Assembly: GCA_024919035.1 (NCBI GenBank)
Contig: CP103442.1
Span: forward strand, 186,001-250,000
Direction: 5' to 3'
DNA: 64,000 bases
DNA from: Methylophilaceae bacterium LSUCC0401
GTDB taxonomy: Bacteria; Pseudomonadota; Gammaproteobacteria; Burkholderiales; Methylophilaceae
How positions within the stretch are numbered: the stretch's first letter is position 1; each line of letters starts with the position of its first letter. Shown one piece after another: positions 26,680 through 36,603 of the stretch. A program made the translations under genes and the position numbers. The notes under the pieces were generated by a model. That model was not told where the DNA came from and made no database searches. It saw nothing but the letters and a program-made list of their open reading frames with translations.

Positions 26680-28707
26680 TTATAACAAAGGCACAATTAA
26701 TAATGCAACGATATTAATAATTTTAATGAGCGGATTAATTGCAGGACCCGCAGTATCTTTGTATGGGTCGCCCACAGTGTCACCAGTAACTGAAGCCTTG
26801 TGAGCCTCTGAGCCTTTACCACCATGATTGCCATCTTCGATATACTTCTTAGCATTATCCCATGCACCACCACCGGTACACATTGAGATAGCCACAAATA
26901 GACCCGTTACGATTGTACCCATTAATAATCCACCAAGCCCTTGAGCACCTAATGGTGAGAGACCCACAATCACTGGGACTGCTACAGGAAGAAGAGATGG
27001 AACAATCATCTCTTTAATGGCTGATGTGGTCAGCATATCAACTGCTTTTGCATAATCAGGCTGACCTTTGCCGGTCATAATACCTTTAATGGTCTTAAAT
27101 TGTCGACGAACTTCCTCAACAACTGAACCTGCCGCGCGTCCAACAGCTTCCATTGCCATCGCAGCAAAAAGGTATGGAATAAGACCGCCGATGATGAGTC
27201 CAATAATCACATTTGGCTCACTTAAATCAAAAGTTGCAATCACACCATACACATCTAGTTTATGGGTGTAGTCGGCAAAAAGCACTAAAGAAGCTAAACC
27301 AGCGGAACCAATTGCATAACCTTTGGTAACAGCTTTAGTTGTATTACCAACCGCATCTAATGGGTCTGTAACATCTCTAACTTTTTGAGGTAAACCAGCC
27401 ATCTCAGCAATGCCGCCTGCGTTATCGGTGATTGGACCATAAGCATCGAGTGCAACAATAATTCCGGCCATACTCAGCATAGATGTAGCTGCAACAGCAA
27501 CACCGTATAGATTCGCAAAAGAATAAGATAAAAATATCGCTAAACAGACTGATAAAACTGGAAGTGCTGTGGCTTTCATGGAGATACCAATACCGGCAAT
27601 AATGTTGGTAGCATGTCCAGTTTCAGATGCTTTTGCTACGTGTTGAACAGGCTTATATTCTGTACCTGTATAGTATTCTGTAATAAATACTAATGCTGCC
27701 GTTAGGGCAAGACCAATAGCTGCTGAAGCAAATAAACCAATCGCTGGATAGGTGATGCCATCAATGACTATGCCAGAAGGGAATAAATGTTCAGACACAT
27801 AATAAAAAGCAACTAAAGATAGAAGACCCGCGATAGCCAAGCCTCGATAAAGAGCCGGCATGACGTTAGTCATTTTGTTATTAGCTTTTACAAAGAAACA
27901 CCCAATAATAGAGGCGATAATAGATACAGCACCTAACATTAGTGGATAGAGAACACCATTAACAGTGTCGCCCGTAATCATCAGACCCCCTAGCACCATA
28001 GTAGCTATAATTGTTACAGCATAGGTCTCAAATAAATCAGCTGCCATACCCGCACAGTCACCCACATTATCACCTACGTTATCGGCGATAACTGCAGGAT
28101 TTCGAGGATCGTCTTCTGGGATTCCGGCCTCAACTTTACCAACTAAATCAGCGCCTACGTCGGCACCTTTGGTAAAGATTCCTCCACCAAGTCTTGCGAA
28201 AATTGATATTAAGGATGAACCAAACGCTAAACCAATAAGGGGATTTAAGTTCTCAGCTTCAGTGCCACCTAAATAAAGGTAGAAACCTGCAACTCCAAGA
28301 AGCCCTAAGCCAACAACTAACATACCCGTGATAGCACCGCCTTTAAAGGCGACATCAAATGCGGGAACAATTCCATTGGTAGCAGCTTGCGCCGTTCTTA
28401 CGTTAGCACGAACTGATACATTCATCCCAATGAAGCCACAAGCACCAGATAACAAGGCACCAACAACGAAACCGATGGCAGTATTTAAATCAATAAATTG
28501 TGCTATTAAGATTGTTAATACAACGCCCACAATGGCAATTGTTTTATATTGACGAGCTAGGTAAGCTGAGGCGCCTTTTTGAATTGCTCCAGCAATTTCT
28601 TGCATTTTTTTATTCCCGGCTGGTAGGCTGAGAATAGACTTTGAAACTAAGGCACCATATAAAACTGCAATAACTGCAGCACCCAATGCCATTTGGATTT
28701 CTGACAT
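26680..28707 (-). CDS. hppA: K+-independent H+-translocating pyrophosphatase
   Basis: This membrane pyrophosphatase pumps protons using the energy of pyrophosphate hydrolysis. The 675-residue protein has about 16 helices, the substrate-binding [32 protein letters not shown] (given in part), and the C-terminal [16 protein letters not shown]. Lys458 in GNTTKA is the residue that marks the K+-independent subclass; K+-dependent enzymes carry alanine there. The start has a strong AGGGAGGAAG ribosome binding site. It lies downstream of the TauE gene on the same strand and has a promoter-like element of its own. Confidence 0.97.
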   Translation of the reverse strand: MSEIQMALGAAVIAVLYGALVSKSILSLPAGNKKMQEIAGAIQKGASAYLARQYKTIAIVGVVLTILIAQFIDLNTAIGFVVGALLSGACGFIGMNVSVRANVRTAQAATNGIVPAFDVAFKGGAITGMLVVGLGLLGVAGFYLYLGGTEAENLNPLIGLAFGSSLISIFARLGGGIFTKGADVGADLVGKVEAGIPEDDPRNPAVIADNVGDNVGDCAGMAADLFETYAVTIIATMVLGGLMITGDTVNGVLYPLMLGAVSIIASIIGCFFVKANNKMTNVMPALYRGLAIAGLLSLVAFYYVSEHLFPSGIVIDGITYPAIGLFASAAIGLALTAALVFITEYYTGTEYKPVQHVAKASETGHATNIIAGIGISMKATALPVLSVCLAIFLSYSFANLYGVAVAATSMLSMAGIIVALDAYGPITDNAGGIAEMAGLPQKVRDVTDPLDAVGNTTKAVTKGYAIGSAGLASLVLFADYTHKLDVYGVIATFDLSEPNVIIGLIIGGLIPYLFAAMAMEAVGRAAGSVVEEVRRQFKTIKGIMTGKGQPDYAKAVDMLTTSAIKEMIVPSLLPVAVPVIVGLSPLGAQGLGGLLMGTIVTGLFVAISMCTGGGAWDNAKKYIEDGNHGGKGSEAHKASVTGDTVGDPYKDTAGPAINPLIKIINIVALLIVPLL

Positions 28708-28745
28708 ACTTCCTCCCTAATATCTTACAATTTTTAAAAAAAAGA

Positions 28746-28775
28746 ATTATCTCATATTTCAATAATTTTGGACAA
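28746..28775 (-). promoter_or_regulatory. Probable hppA promoter
   Basis: On the minus strand TTGTCC and GATAAT hexamers are separated by 18 bp, about 40 bp upstream of the hppA start and after the tauE stop. They match the sigma-70 consensus at 4/6 and 5/6 positions. This would allow hppA expression independent of the upstream genes. Confidence 0.45.
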
Positions 28776-28783
28776 TTTAAACT

Positions 28784-29584
28784 CTACAGATTAACAAAGC
28801 TTAAACAACCGATAATGATGAGGAGAAGAGCAAAAGATCTTTTGATAGTAATTTCATTCATTGTGATAAGTAACTTAGTCGAAAAATAAATCGATAACAA
28901 GCTTGGTAGTGTTAAAAAAATTAATGATGGTACATAAATATACCCGTAATCGAAAATTGATTTAAAGTTATTAGTAATCGGATGAATAAATAAATTATTC
29001 ATAAAAAAACATAAAAGTGTTGAGATAGCGATAACTACTCCGAGCATGGATGCGCTTGATACAGACTCTCTGATATTGAGTTTTTGAGTAACTAAGTAGG
29101 GGACATAAAGTGTTCCACCACCAATCCCAACCAGTGAAGATATTAAACCAAAAATAATACCAATTATTTTTTCTGGAAAGCAGTAGATGGGTTTTAATAA
29201 ATTTATTTTCGTTAAGAGTTTAATTGCTGCAAAAAAACAATAAAATACAAAAAAAACTTTTAAATAGTAATAGTTACCATAAATAACTAACATACCTCCG
29301 ATAAATGATCCCGCCATTAACGGACCAATATGTTTTTTGAAGTAAAACGTATTGAGGTTTTTATTTTTGTAATTAAAAAATGTTGCGACCGACCCAGTGA
29401 AAATAATTGAAATCATTGAAGAGCCGATTCCATTGGCAAAAGCAAGTTGATGATTCATGCCATGAAGGTGGATAAGTAAGTATGTTACGACTGGGACGAT
29501 GATTAACCCCCCACCAATGCCAAAAAGCCCTGCAATAAATCCAACAAAAATTCCGGTAACCGATAAAGTTAAGATTTCAATCAT
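28784..29584 (-). CDS. TauE/SafE-family membrane transporter (probable anion/sulfite exporter)
   Basis: The 266-residue protein has seven to eight hydrophobic helices and the two repeated glycine-rich signatures of the TauE/SafE (DUF81) family: GFIAGLFGIGGGLIIVPV near the N-terminus and GLISSLVGIGGGTLYVPYL in the second half. Members move organosulfur anions or sulfite, but the substrate cannot be read from sequence. The start overlaps the end of the DciA-like gene by 8 bp, so the two are coupled. hppA follows 76 bp downstream. Confidence 0.87.
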   Translation of the reverse strand: MIEILTLSVTGIFVGFIAGLFGIGGGLIIVPVVTYLLIHLHGMNHQLAFANGIGSSMISIIFTGSVATFFNYKNKNLNTFYFKKHIGPLMAGSFIGGMLVIYGNYYYLKVFFVFYCFFAAIKLLTKINLLKPIYCFPEKIIGIIFGLISSLVGIGGGTLYVPYLVTQKLNIRESVSSASMLGVVIAISTLLCFFMNNLFIHPITNNFKSIFDYGYIYVPSLIFLTLPSLLSIYFSTKLLITMNEITIKRSFALLLIIIGCLSFVNL

Positions 29585-29975
29585 GCTTTTTTAGAAAAAA
29601 ATCTTTCAAGGGAGAGTCTTCGAGTGTCTCATGAATCTTATTCCATATATTTTTAGCGTGAGCAGAGATTTTAACTGTTGATTTTTTTCTTGATTCCAAA
29701 ATAGAAGGATCAACTTTTATATGGATATTCTTAATTTTTATGTTGGAATTCAATTGATTCAAGTCATCTAAAATTTGACTTTTATTCATCTTGTATTTTG
29801 ATGCAAAAGCATTATGGCTAAAAACAATATAAAGGATATCAAGACGTTGAGATAAGCGCATCTTTTGATCACCAACTTGTTTTACTAAATATTTTAGGTA
29901 CTGGACATGGGTGTTTTTATTATCAATAATTTCATGAAATTGATCCGTTTTAAGTAATTTTTTAATTGATTCCAT
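29577..29975 (-). CDS. DciA-like (DUF721) protein
   Basis: The 132-residue product fits the DUF721/DciA family, whose members help load replicative helicase. The segment LDILYIVFSHNAFASKYKM, then DDLNQLN and KNIHIKVDPS, matches the family's strand-helix-strand core. Gene position next to an M23 peptidase and secA is the standard proteobacterial setting. The ATG at 29975 is chosen because an in-frame 36-residue extension would run into the divergent M23 gene. The C-terminal tail is basic. Identity rests on a weak sequence pattern plus context. Confidence 0.6.
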   Translation of the reverse strand: MESIKKLLKTDQFHEIIDNKNTHVQYLKYLVKQVGDQKMRLSQRLDILYIVFSHNAFASKYKMNKSQILDDLNQLNSNIKIKNIHIKVDPSILESRKKSTVKISAHAKNIWNKIHETLEDSPLKDFFLKKHD

Positions 29976-29994
29976 ATATAATGATAAGCAAATT

Positions 29995-30891
29995 ATGAAA
30001 CTGCTACTAATAAGTAAAAATAATACACGAAAACCACTTGCCATAGATTTTAGGGTCTTTATTCTTCTTCTGGTTGTGGTCATCTTCGTTACCAGTTTTT
30101 CAGTTTATCAATATTTGATTGTAAAAAATAATGAAAATAACTTAACTAATGTTGATACTCTTAAGCTTGATTTCGGTTTTAGCAGTTATCAAAAAAGTTT
30201 ACAAATGTATATTCAACAAATTGGTGAAATTAACGCACGAGTGGAGGAATTGGATAATCAAACCGAAAGATTGCAGGGGATCCTAAAAAAACAAATTGTG
30301 GGTAAGCAAAAACTTCCTTCTTTACCGAAAAAAGAAAAAGAGTATGAAAATCAGGGTGGCCCTTTTATTAACAATAAATTAACAGACCAGGATGTTCAAA
30401 TTGCTTTGCAAGCACTCATGAAAAAAATACAAATAAGAGAAGATATCTACAATGAGACCGAGTCCATTTTGTTAAAGCAGAGTGTTCTAAAAGATACCCT
30501 ACCAGATCTTTATCCTGTCAATGTGAGATACAATTCATCCAGCTATGGATGGCGAGTTGACCCTTTTTTAGGTATTCGTTCTTTTCATGAAGGCTTAGAT
30601 TTTTCTGCTTCAGAGGGAGATCAAATCAAAGCAACAGCCTCGGGAATGGTAATCGCTGCTGGAAAGGCTCCCGATTATGGAAATTATGTGAAAATTAAAC
30701 ACGGTGGCGGCATTGAGACAAGATATGCCCATGCTTCAAAAATTTTAGTGAAGAAAGGTGACCTGGTTAGTAAAGATGAAGTCATTGCCCTTGTTGGCAA
30801 CACAGGACGATCAACCGGACCTCATCTTCATTATGAAATACGATTCAATGGTCGCTCACTTGATCCAAGACAATATCTAAAGAAAAAATAA
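29995..30891 (+). CDS. M23-family (LytM) peptidase, membrane-anchored
   Basis: The 298-residue protein has an N-terminal membrane anchor (residues about 20-42), a coiled-coil-like region rich in Glu/Gln (QIGEINARVEELDNQTERLQ), and a C-terminal LytM domain. The domain carries the zinc residues in FHEGLDFSA (HxxxD) and HLHYE (HxH), with YGNYVKIKHGGG between. It would act on peptidoglycan cross-links or activate other hydrolases in the periplasm. The intact zinc set suggests a true peptidase. It lies 4 bp upstream of secA. A TATAAT box at 29977-29982 lies only 12 bp before the start. Confidence 0.92.
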   Translation: MKLLLISKNNTRKPLAIDFRVFILLLVVVIFVTSFSVYQYLIVKNNENNLTNVDTLKLDFGFSSYQKSLQMYIQQIGEINARVEELDNQTERLQGILKKQIVGKQKLPSLPKKEKEYENQGGPFINNKLTDQDVQIALQALMKKIQIREDIYNETESILLKQSVLKDTLPDLYPVNVRYNSSSYGWRVDPFLGIRSFHEGLDFSASEGDQIKATASGMVIAAGKAPDYGNYVKIKHGGGIETRYAHASKILVKKGDLVSKDEVIALVGNTGRSTGPHLHYEIRFNGRSLDPRQYLKKK

Positions 30892-30895
30892 AATC

Positions 30896-33571
30896 ATGTT
30901 TAAAACTATATTAAATGCTGTTTTTGGCGGCAGTAATCAAAGACTATTAAAAAAATATTCCGTAATTGTGAATAAGATTAATAACTTAGAACCTGATATG
31001 AAGAAGCTCAAAGATATTGATTTTCAAAAAACCACTCAAAATCTAAAAGATATTTATAAAAAAACAGGATTTACTGATGAATTATTGATACAAGCTTTTG
31101 CTCTCGTGAGGGAGGCTAGTGTAAGGACGCTTGGACTGCGACACTTTGATGAGCAGTTATTGGGTGGCATTGCCCTGCATGAGGGAAAGATTTCAGAAAT
31201 GAAAACTGGGGAGGGAAAAACCTTAGTCGCAACTCTCCCTGTTTATTTGAATGCATTATCTGGTGAGGGGGTTCATGTCATTACGGTTAATGATTATCTT
31301 GCTCGTCGAGATGCAGACTGGATGGGAAAAATATATAAATTCTTAGGGTTAACTGTCGGAGTAAATCAAGCTCAACTGCCAACAGAGGAAAAATTAAAAG
31401 CTTATACCGCTGATATTACCTATGGAACCAATAATGAGTTTGGTTTTGATTACCTCAGGGATAATATGGTCTATGAACAAAACCAAAAAGTTCAAAAGGG
31501 ACTTAATTTTGCACTCATTGATGAGGTCGATTCCATATTAATTGATGAAGCGAGAACTCCTTTGGTTATTTCTGGGCAATCAGATGTTGATGTTAATTTG
31601 TATGCAAAAATTGATCAAATTGTTGCCAGCCTTCAAAGACAAGATAAGGAAGATGGTGACGGCGATTACTGGATTGATGAAAAAACTTCAGCAGTGATCT
31701 TATCTGAAAATGGTCACACAAGTGTAGAAAAAGTCCTGAGCAAGTTAGGCGTTTTAACCGAGGGGTCCAACTTGTATGATCCTGAAAATATTAGTCTGCT
31801 CCATTATGTTCAATCTGCTCTAAAAGCGCATAACTTATTTGTTAAAGATAAAGACTACGTGGTTAAAGATGGGGGTGTTGTCATTATAGATGAGTTCACT
31901 GGGAGGATGATGCCAGGGCGAAGATGGTCTGACGGACTTCATCAAGCCATTGAGGCAAAAGAAAAAGTTAAAATTCAAAGAGAATCAAAAACATTGGCAG
32001 GAATAACTTTTCAAAACTATTTTCGCTTATACAATAAAATTGCAGGTATGACTGGAACAGCTGAAACAGAGGCTGAAGAATTTAAACATATTTACAATCT
32101 AGATACAGTCATCATCCCTCCCCATAGAGCAATTTCAAGAATTGATCATATGGATAAAATATACCGAACTTCTGAGGAGAGATATAACGCAGTGATAAGT
32201 GATATCCTCGATCGAAATAAAAAGAACCAACCAATTTTAATTGGAACAACCTCAATTGAAAATTCCGAATTTATTAGTAAATTTTTAAAAAAACATAAAT
32301 TAAATCATCAGGTCTTGAATGCAAAGCAACATGAGAAAGAAGCTCATATCATTGAGCAAGCTGGGAAACCAGGGATGATAACCATTGCTACCAATATGGC
32401 AGGAAGAGGAACAGATATTGTTTTAGGAGGAAATGTTGAGCCTGAATTAGAAAGACTTTCTAACGCAAAAAATATAACTCAAGCCACTAAGAAAAAAATT
32501 GAAGAGATTAAGAAGCAATGGAAAAAAGATCAGGAAACTGTGATTAATGCAGGAGGTCTGCATATAATTGGAACAGAACGTCATGAATCGAGGCGAATCG
32601 ACAATCAATTAAGAGGAAGATCCGGTCGCCAAGGCGACCCTGGTTCAAGTACTTTCTATCTCTCGCTGGAGGACTCGCTTATGAGAATATTTGCTTCTGA
32701 TCGGATATCAAATATTATGCAGAAGCTGAATATGCCTGACAATGAACCAATAGAACACAGCTGGGTAAGCAAATCCATTGAGAGTGCGCAAAAAAAAGTG
32801 GAAGGGCGTAACTTCGAGATAAGAAAACAATTATTGGAATTTGATGAAGTACCCAACAGTCAGAGAAAAGTTATCTATGAGCAAAGAAATGATGTTTTAA
32901 ACTCTTCAGAATCAGAATTAATGGTTAAAAATATTCTAAATGAGGCAATCTCAGGTATTGTTTTTGAATATATTCCCCCTGAGAGTGTTGAAGAGATGTG
33001 GGATGTTTCAGGTTTGGAGAATAGACTCCAGCTTGAATATAACCTTAAAATTTCAATCAAAAAATGGTTGGATGAGGATGCTAATATCGAAATTTCTAAA
33101 CTTGCTTCAAACATTGTTGAAATTGCAGAAAAAGATTACTTCAAGAAAGAAAAGATTGCGGGAGTCGAAGCAATTAGACATTTTGAAAAATCAATTATGC
33201 TCCAAATTATCGATCATCATTGGCGTTCGCATTTGTCTGCTCTAGATCATCTTCGACAAGGGGTTAGTATGAGGGCCTATGGTGGAAAAGATCCAAAACA
33301 AGAATTTAAAAAAGAAGCATTCAGCATGTTTGAGACATTGCTCATTAATATAAAAAATGAAATTGCGAAAGTTTTGATGTTGGTTGAGGTGAAGAGTGAG
33401 GACCAGGCAAAAAAAATTGATGAAAAAAATCAAAATGAAATCAATCAGGCTAGTTCATCAGCAAATGATCTTGGTGTGAAAGAAGAAGCACAAAGAAAAA
33501 TTGGACGAAATGAGTTTTGCCCATGTGGCAGTGGAAAAAAATATAAACACTGTCATGGAGTTTTAAAATAG
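30896..33571 (+). CDS. secA: Preprotein translocase ATPase SecA
   Basis: SecA is the motor that drives proteins through SecYEG. The 891-residue protein has Walker A (MKTGEGKTL, about residue 100), the DEVDSILIDEARTPL Walker B region, the TNMAGRGTDI and GTERHESRRIDNQLRGRSGRQGD (given in part) helicase motif regions, and a C-terminal zinc site FCPCGSGKKYKHCHG, which binds SecB. The zinc tail indicates the SecB-dependent type. The stop shares one base with the GTG of the following DUF1289 gene. Confidence 0.98.
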   Translation: MFKTILNAVFGGSNQRLLKKYSVIVNKINNLEPDMKKLKDIDFQKTTQNLKDIYKKTGFTDELLIQAFALVREASVRTLGLRHFDEQLLGGIALHEGKISEMKTGEGKTLVATLPVYLNALSGEGVHVITVNDYLARRDADWMGKIYKFLGLTVGVNQAQLPTEEKLKAYTADITYGTNNEFGFDYLRDNMVYEQNQKVQKGLNFALIDEVDSILIDEARTPLVISGQSDVDVNLYAKIDQIVASLQRQDKEDGDGDYWIDEKTSAVILSENGHTSVEKVLSKLGVLTEGSNLYDPENISLLHYVQSALKAHNLFVKDKDYVVKDGGVVIIDEFTGRMMPGRRWSDGLHQAIEAKEKVKIQRESKTLAGITFQNYFRLYNKIAGMTGTAETEAEEFKHIYNLDTVIIPPHRAISRIDHMDKIYRTSEERYNAVISDILDRNKKNQPILIGTTSIENSEFISKFLKKHKLNHQVLNAKQHEKEAHIIEQAGKPGMITIATNMAGRGTDIVLGGNVEPELERLSNAKNITQATKKKIEEIKKQWKKDQETVINAGGLHIIGTERHESRRIDNQLRGRSGRQGDPGSSTFYLSLEDSLMRIFASDRISNIMQKLNMPDNEPIEHSWVSKSIESAQKKVEGRNFEIRKQLLEFDEVPNSQRKVIYEQRNDVLNSSESELMVKNILNEAISGIVFEYIPPESVEEMWDVSGLENRLQLEYNLKISIKKWLDEDANIEISKLASNIVEIAEKDYFKKEKIAGVEAIRHFEKSIMLQIIDHHWRSHLSALDHLRQGVSMRAYGGKDPKQEFKKEAFSMFETLLINIKNEIAKVLMLVEVKSEDQAKKIDEKNQNEINQASSSANDLGVKEEAQRKIGRNEFCPCGSGKKYKHCHGVLK

Positions 33572-33747
33572 TGACAAAGCAAATTGTAACGCCATGTATA
33601 GGAATATGTTCCTATAATGATAAAGGCAGCTGCGTTGGATGTTACCGTACCTCGGTTGAGATTGTGGGCTGGTTTGATATGTCAGATGATGAGAGAGATT
33701 TAGTTATGAAGGATCTTGATCGAAGAGCAGCAGAAAGCTTTGATTAA
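33571..33747 (+). CDS. DUF1289 small Fe-S-like cysteine protein
   Basis: This 58-residue frame starts with GTG in a one-base overlap with the secA stop. It carries the DUF1289 pattern: TPCIGICSYNDKGSCVGCYRT with four conserved cysteines, then EIVGWFDMSDDER. The Cys set suggests metal or cluster binding; no function is established. It overlaps the convergent nth gene by 4 bp at the stops. Its size keeps it out of many gene calls, but the conserved pattern is strong. Confidence 0.85.
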   Translation: MTKQIVTPCIGICSYNDKGSCVGCYRTSVEIVGWFDMSDDERDLVMKDLDRRAAESFD

Positions 33748-34376
33748 AAGTTTTTATATTTATACTCACATAAGTGATTTATACAACAAGATAAACAATT
33801 AGGTTTTTGCGCTTTACAGGTATACCGTCCGTGCAAAATCAAAAGATGATGCGCGTCTTTTAAGAACTCTTTCGGTGTAGTTTTAGTTAATTTTTTTTCA
33901 ACTTCAAGAGGCGTTTTTCCCTGACCTAAATTGATTCGGTTGGCCAGTCTAAAAATATGGGTATCAACGGCGATGACTGGCTCATTAAAAATCGTATTTA
34001 ATATCACATTGGCTGTCTTCCTTCCCACTCCAGGTAGCCTTTCTAAGCCCTCTCTCTTTCTGGGAACTTGACTTGAAAATTCATTAATTAAAATTTGACT
34101 GGTTTGTTGAATATTTTTTGCTTTATTTTTATATAAGCCAATTTTATTGATTATCGATTCTATTGAGGTAAGTGATAATTTTGCTAAATCTTCTGGAGTT
34201 GGCGCTACCTTAAAGAGTTTATCGGTGATTTTATTGACCTGAATATCTGTCGTTTGTGCAGACAAAATAACGGCAATTAAGAGCTCAAAAGGATTTTTAA
34301 AAATAAGCTCTGTTGTGGGATTGTTAATTTCTCTCTTGAGAGCATTAAATATTTCCCATCTTTTTTCGGAATTCAT
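33744..34376 (-). CDS. nth: Endonuclease III (DNA glycosylase/AP lyase)
   Basis: Nth removes oxidised pyrimidines from DNA and cleaves the abasic site. The 210-residue protein has the helix-hairpin-helix LPGVGRKTANVIL with the catalytic lysine in GRKTA, the catalytic Asp in VDTHIFRLANRI, and a C-terminal 4Fe-4S loop: CKAQKPNCLSCCINHLC has the C-x6-C-x2-C-x5-C spacing. It is last in the rsxABCDGE-nth operon, as in E. coli, and overlaps rsxE by 4 bp. Confidence 0.97.
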   Translation of the reverse strand: MNSEKRWEIFNALKREINNPTTELIFKNPFELLIAVILSAQTTDIQVNKITDKLFKVAPTPEDLAKLSLTSIESIINKIGLYKNKAKNIQQTSQILINEFSSQVPRKREGLERLPGVGRKTANVILNTIFNEPVIAVDTHIFRLANRINLGQGKTPLEVEKKLTKTTPKEFLKDAHHLLILHGRYTCKAQKPNCLSCCINHLCEYKYKNF

Positions 34377-35005
34377 TTTTTTTGTTTTTGATTAATCCAG
34401 TTCATAAAAAGAATCAAAGATGATAAGGCAATGAAAGCTCCTGGAGGGAGGGCGGCTAATAAAAAACCATGGTCGCTATTAAATAATTGAATGGTTAAAA
34501 ATTTATAGTCATCACCAATTAAAAAATGTAGGTTTTGAAACAATGTTCCGTTACCAATCATTTCGCGCATAGCTCCAAGAATAATTAAAACTAAAGTGAG
34601 TCCCAGCCCCATAAAAAGTCCATCATAAAAAGATGGAAGGATAGGATTTTTAGATGCAAATGCCTCTACTCGAGCTAATACAATACAATTAGTGACAATC
34701 AATGGAATAAATATACCCAAAGCATCATAAAGAGGTCTAGAAAGTGCATTAATGGATAAATCAACAATAGTTACAAGCCCTGCGATAACTAAAATAAAAA
34801 TGGGAACCCTCGCTGCTTCAGGAACAAGTTGACGGATCGGCGATATGGAAATGTTTGATAAAATCATGACAAAAATAGTTGCAACGCCTAGAGCAAAACC
34901 ATTGGTAACATTAACAGTTACAGCAAGTGTTGGACATAGACCTAATAATTGTATTAATCCCGCGTTTTGTTTCCACATCCCATCATGAAATTGATCTTTA
35001 ATCAT
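34373..35005 (-). CDS. rsxE: Rnf/Rsx electron transport complex subunit E
   Basis: RsxE (RnfE) is an integral membrane subunit of the Rnf/Rsx complex. The 210-residue protein has six hydrophobic helices, the early segment GLCPTLAVTVNVTNG with the conserved Cys for iron binding, and FIPLIVTNCIVLARVEAFASKN with a second one. It is homologous to RsxA, which has the same two features. It overlaps rsxG by 8 bp and nth by 4 bp, so translation is coupled. Confidence 0.95.
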   Translation of the reverse strand: MIKDQFHDGMWKQNAGLIQLLGLCPTLAVTVNVTNGFALGVATIFVMILSNISISPIRQLVPEAARVPIFILVIAGLVTIVDLSINALSRPLYDALGIFIPLIVTNCIVLARVEAFASKNPILPSFYDGLFMGLGLTLVLIILGAMREMIGNGTLFQNLHFLIGDDYKFLTIQLFNSDHGFLLAALPPGAFIALSSLILFMNWINQKQKK

Positions 35006-35612
35006 TAAATAAATCTCTATGGTTATTAAAAAAGGTTAAAGTATTTTTTACTGACTTGATAACAGCTCTTGGAGTAATGGTTGCTCCAGCTTTGTAATCA
35101 AATGTTCCCTGATCCTTTATAACTCTCCAATTTTGATCATAAGTCTTTGCAAGACTCATTTGATTAAAATTTAAAATCCAATCAGATTTTTTTTGATCAA
35201 TATAATCGCCAAGACCAGGAGTTTCTTTATGATCAATAATTCTTGATCCAATAATTTCAGCATTTTCATCAATTGCAGTCAAAATGAAAATTTCTCCACT
35301 ATAGCCGTCAGGGGCTATAGATTCAATGAGCACTGCTTTTAATTGGCCATCTTTTTTTGCGATATAGGCTTTTGATGGATGTTTATTTTTTAATAATTCA
35401 TTAGCTTCGATTTCAATAAAGCTTTCTAAAATATTATTGTTGTAATCTACTCCCAATAAAATTTGATCTAATAATTTTTTTTTAAAATCGGATTTATTTT
35501 TTTCAATAATCGGGTAGCTATTTTCAAAAACAATACTCAGGCTGATAGCAAAAATTAAACCGAGTAAGGAGATTAATCCAACGGTCTTAAAAATTACTTT
35601 ATATTCACTCAT
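34998..35612 (-). CDS. rsxG: Rnf/Rsx electron transport complex subunit G
   Basis: RsxG (RnfG) has one N-terminal helix and a periplasmic FMN-binding domain. The ATG at 35612 gives 204 residues and an 8-bp overlap with rsxD; a longer in-frame start 33 bp upstream is less likely. The helix is at about residues 7-25. The FMN covalent attachment motif appears as AGATITPRAV, where the threonine after GA is the flavinylated residue in the family. The HKETPGLGDYI segment is also characteristic. Confidence 0.93.
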   Translation of the reverse strand: MSEYKVIFKTVGLISLLGLIFAISLSIVFENSYPIIEKNKSDFKKKLLDQILLGVDYNNNILESFIEIEANELLKNKHPSKAYIAKKDGQLKAVLIESIAPDGYSGEIFILTAIDENAEIIGSRIIDHKETPGLGDYIDQKKSDWILNFNQMSLAKTYDQNWRVIKDQGTFDYKAGATITPRAVIKSVKNTLTFFNNHRDLFND

Positions 35613-36603
35613 AACCGAAGACTTTAGGTTGGGTAAACTTTTCAATTAAAGGTACAAAAATATTCATAAAAATGACTGCAAATGCAATCCCATCTGGATA
35701 TCCACCAAAGTTTCGAATGATCACTGTAATTAAACCCACCATAACCCCAAAAATAATTTTCCCCCTTAAAGTTGTTGGACTGGAAACGGGGTCAGTGATA
35801 ATAAAAAAAGCCGCTAGAAATGTAGCGCCATTCATTAAATGAAATAGACTAGGCATAAATACATCTGGGTTTATTTGATGCAAGATAAATGAAAATACAA
35901 AGATGCTTAATATAAGAAAAACAGGAAGATGCCAGGTAATAATTTTTTTGATCATTAAATATAATCCGCCAATTAAATAAAATATTGACATGATTTGGTA
36001 AGCATTAAATTGATCAAATATTGAAAAAGAATTATTTATTGGTTCCCCAAGAAAAAGTGCTGTTTTAATCTTATCCAGAGGGGTTGCGCTAACAATTCCA
36101 TCTACAATATCTATAGATGCAAACATAGAAAATAATTGCGAAAAATTTAAAAAATTATTGAAATCAAATTGCTCTGCCGATGGCCAATTTGTCATAATTT
36201 TTGGAAAAGATATCAGTAGAACAGCATAGCCAATCATTGCTGGGTTAAAAGGGTTTGAGCCAATTCCACCGTAAGCATGTTTTGAAATTACGATAGAAAA
36301 AAATAGACCAACTAACATGACCCATATCGGAGTTGATGATGGTATGGATATGACAAGAAGCCATGCGGTTAAAAAGGCTGAACCATCTTTTAAAAAGGGC
36401 TTGATTGGATAATGACGGAGTTTTAAACACACAGCTTCTAAAATTAGCGCAAATGAGATTCCAATAATTAGATTTCCAAGAATTTGCAAGCCAAAAAAAC
36501 CAATTTGTGCAATTAAAGCAGGAATGAGGGCTAATGTAACCGTGAACATGATAGCTGAAACGGACATATTCTTTTTAATTGCTGGAGAGTCAAGTGGAGT
36601 CAT
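35605..36603 (-). CDS. rsxD: Rnf/Rsx electron transport complex subunit D
   Basis: RsxD (RnfD) is an integral membrane flavoprotein. The 332-residue protein has about ten hydrophobic helices. The flavin attachment site appears as VSATPLDKIK, and YGGIGSNPFNPAMIGYA and TDPVSSPTT are typical conserved loops. Its ATG shares one base with the rsxC stop, and its end overlaps rsxG by 8 bp. This places it in the expected A-B-C-D-G-E order. Confidence 0.95.
   Translation of the reverse strand: MTPLDSPAIKKNMSVSAIMFTVTLALIPALIAQIGFFGLQILGNLIIGISFALILEAVCLKLRHYPIKPFLKDGSAFLTAWLLVISIPSSTPIWVMLVGLFFSIVISKHAYGGIGSNPFNPAMIGYAVLLISFPKIMTNWPSAEQFDFNNFLNFSQLFSMFASIDIVDGIVSATPLDKIKTALFLGEPINNSFSIFDQFNAYQIMSIFYLIGGLYLMIKKIITWHLPVFLILSIFVFSFILHQINPDVFMPSLFHLMNGATFLAAFFIITDPVSSPTTLRGKIIFGVMVGLITVIIRNFGGYPDGIAFAVIFMNIFVPLIEKFTQPKVFGYE

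Noticed and set aside
26697-26897. Minus-strand frame in the hppA 3' region
   Set aside because: It is an out-of-frame reading inside hppA, whose C-terminal motif is intact in the main frame.
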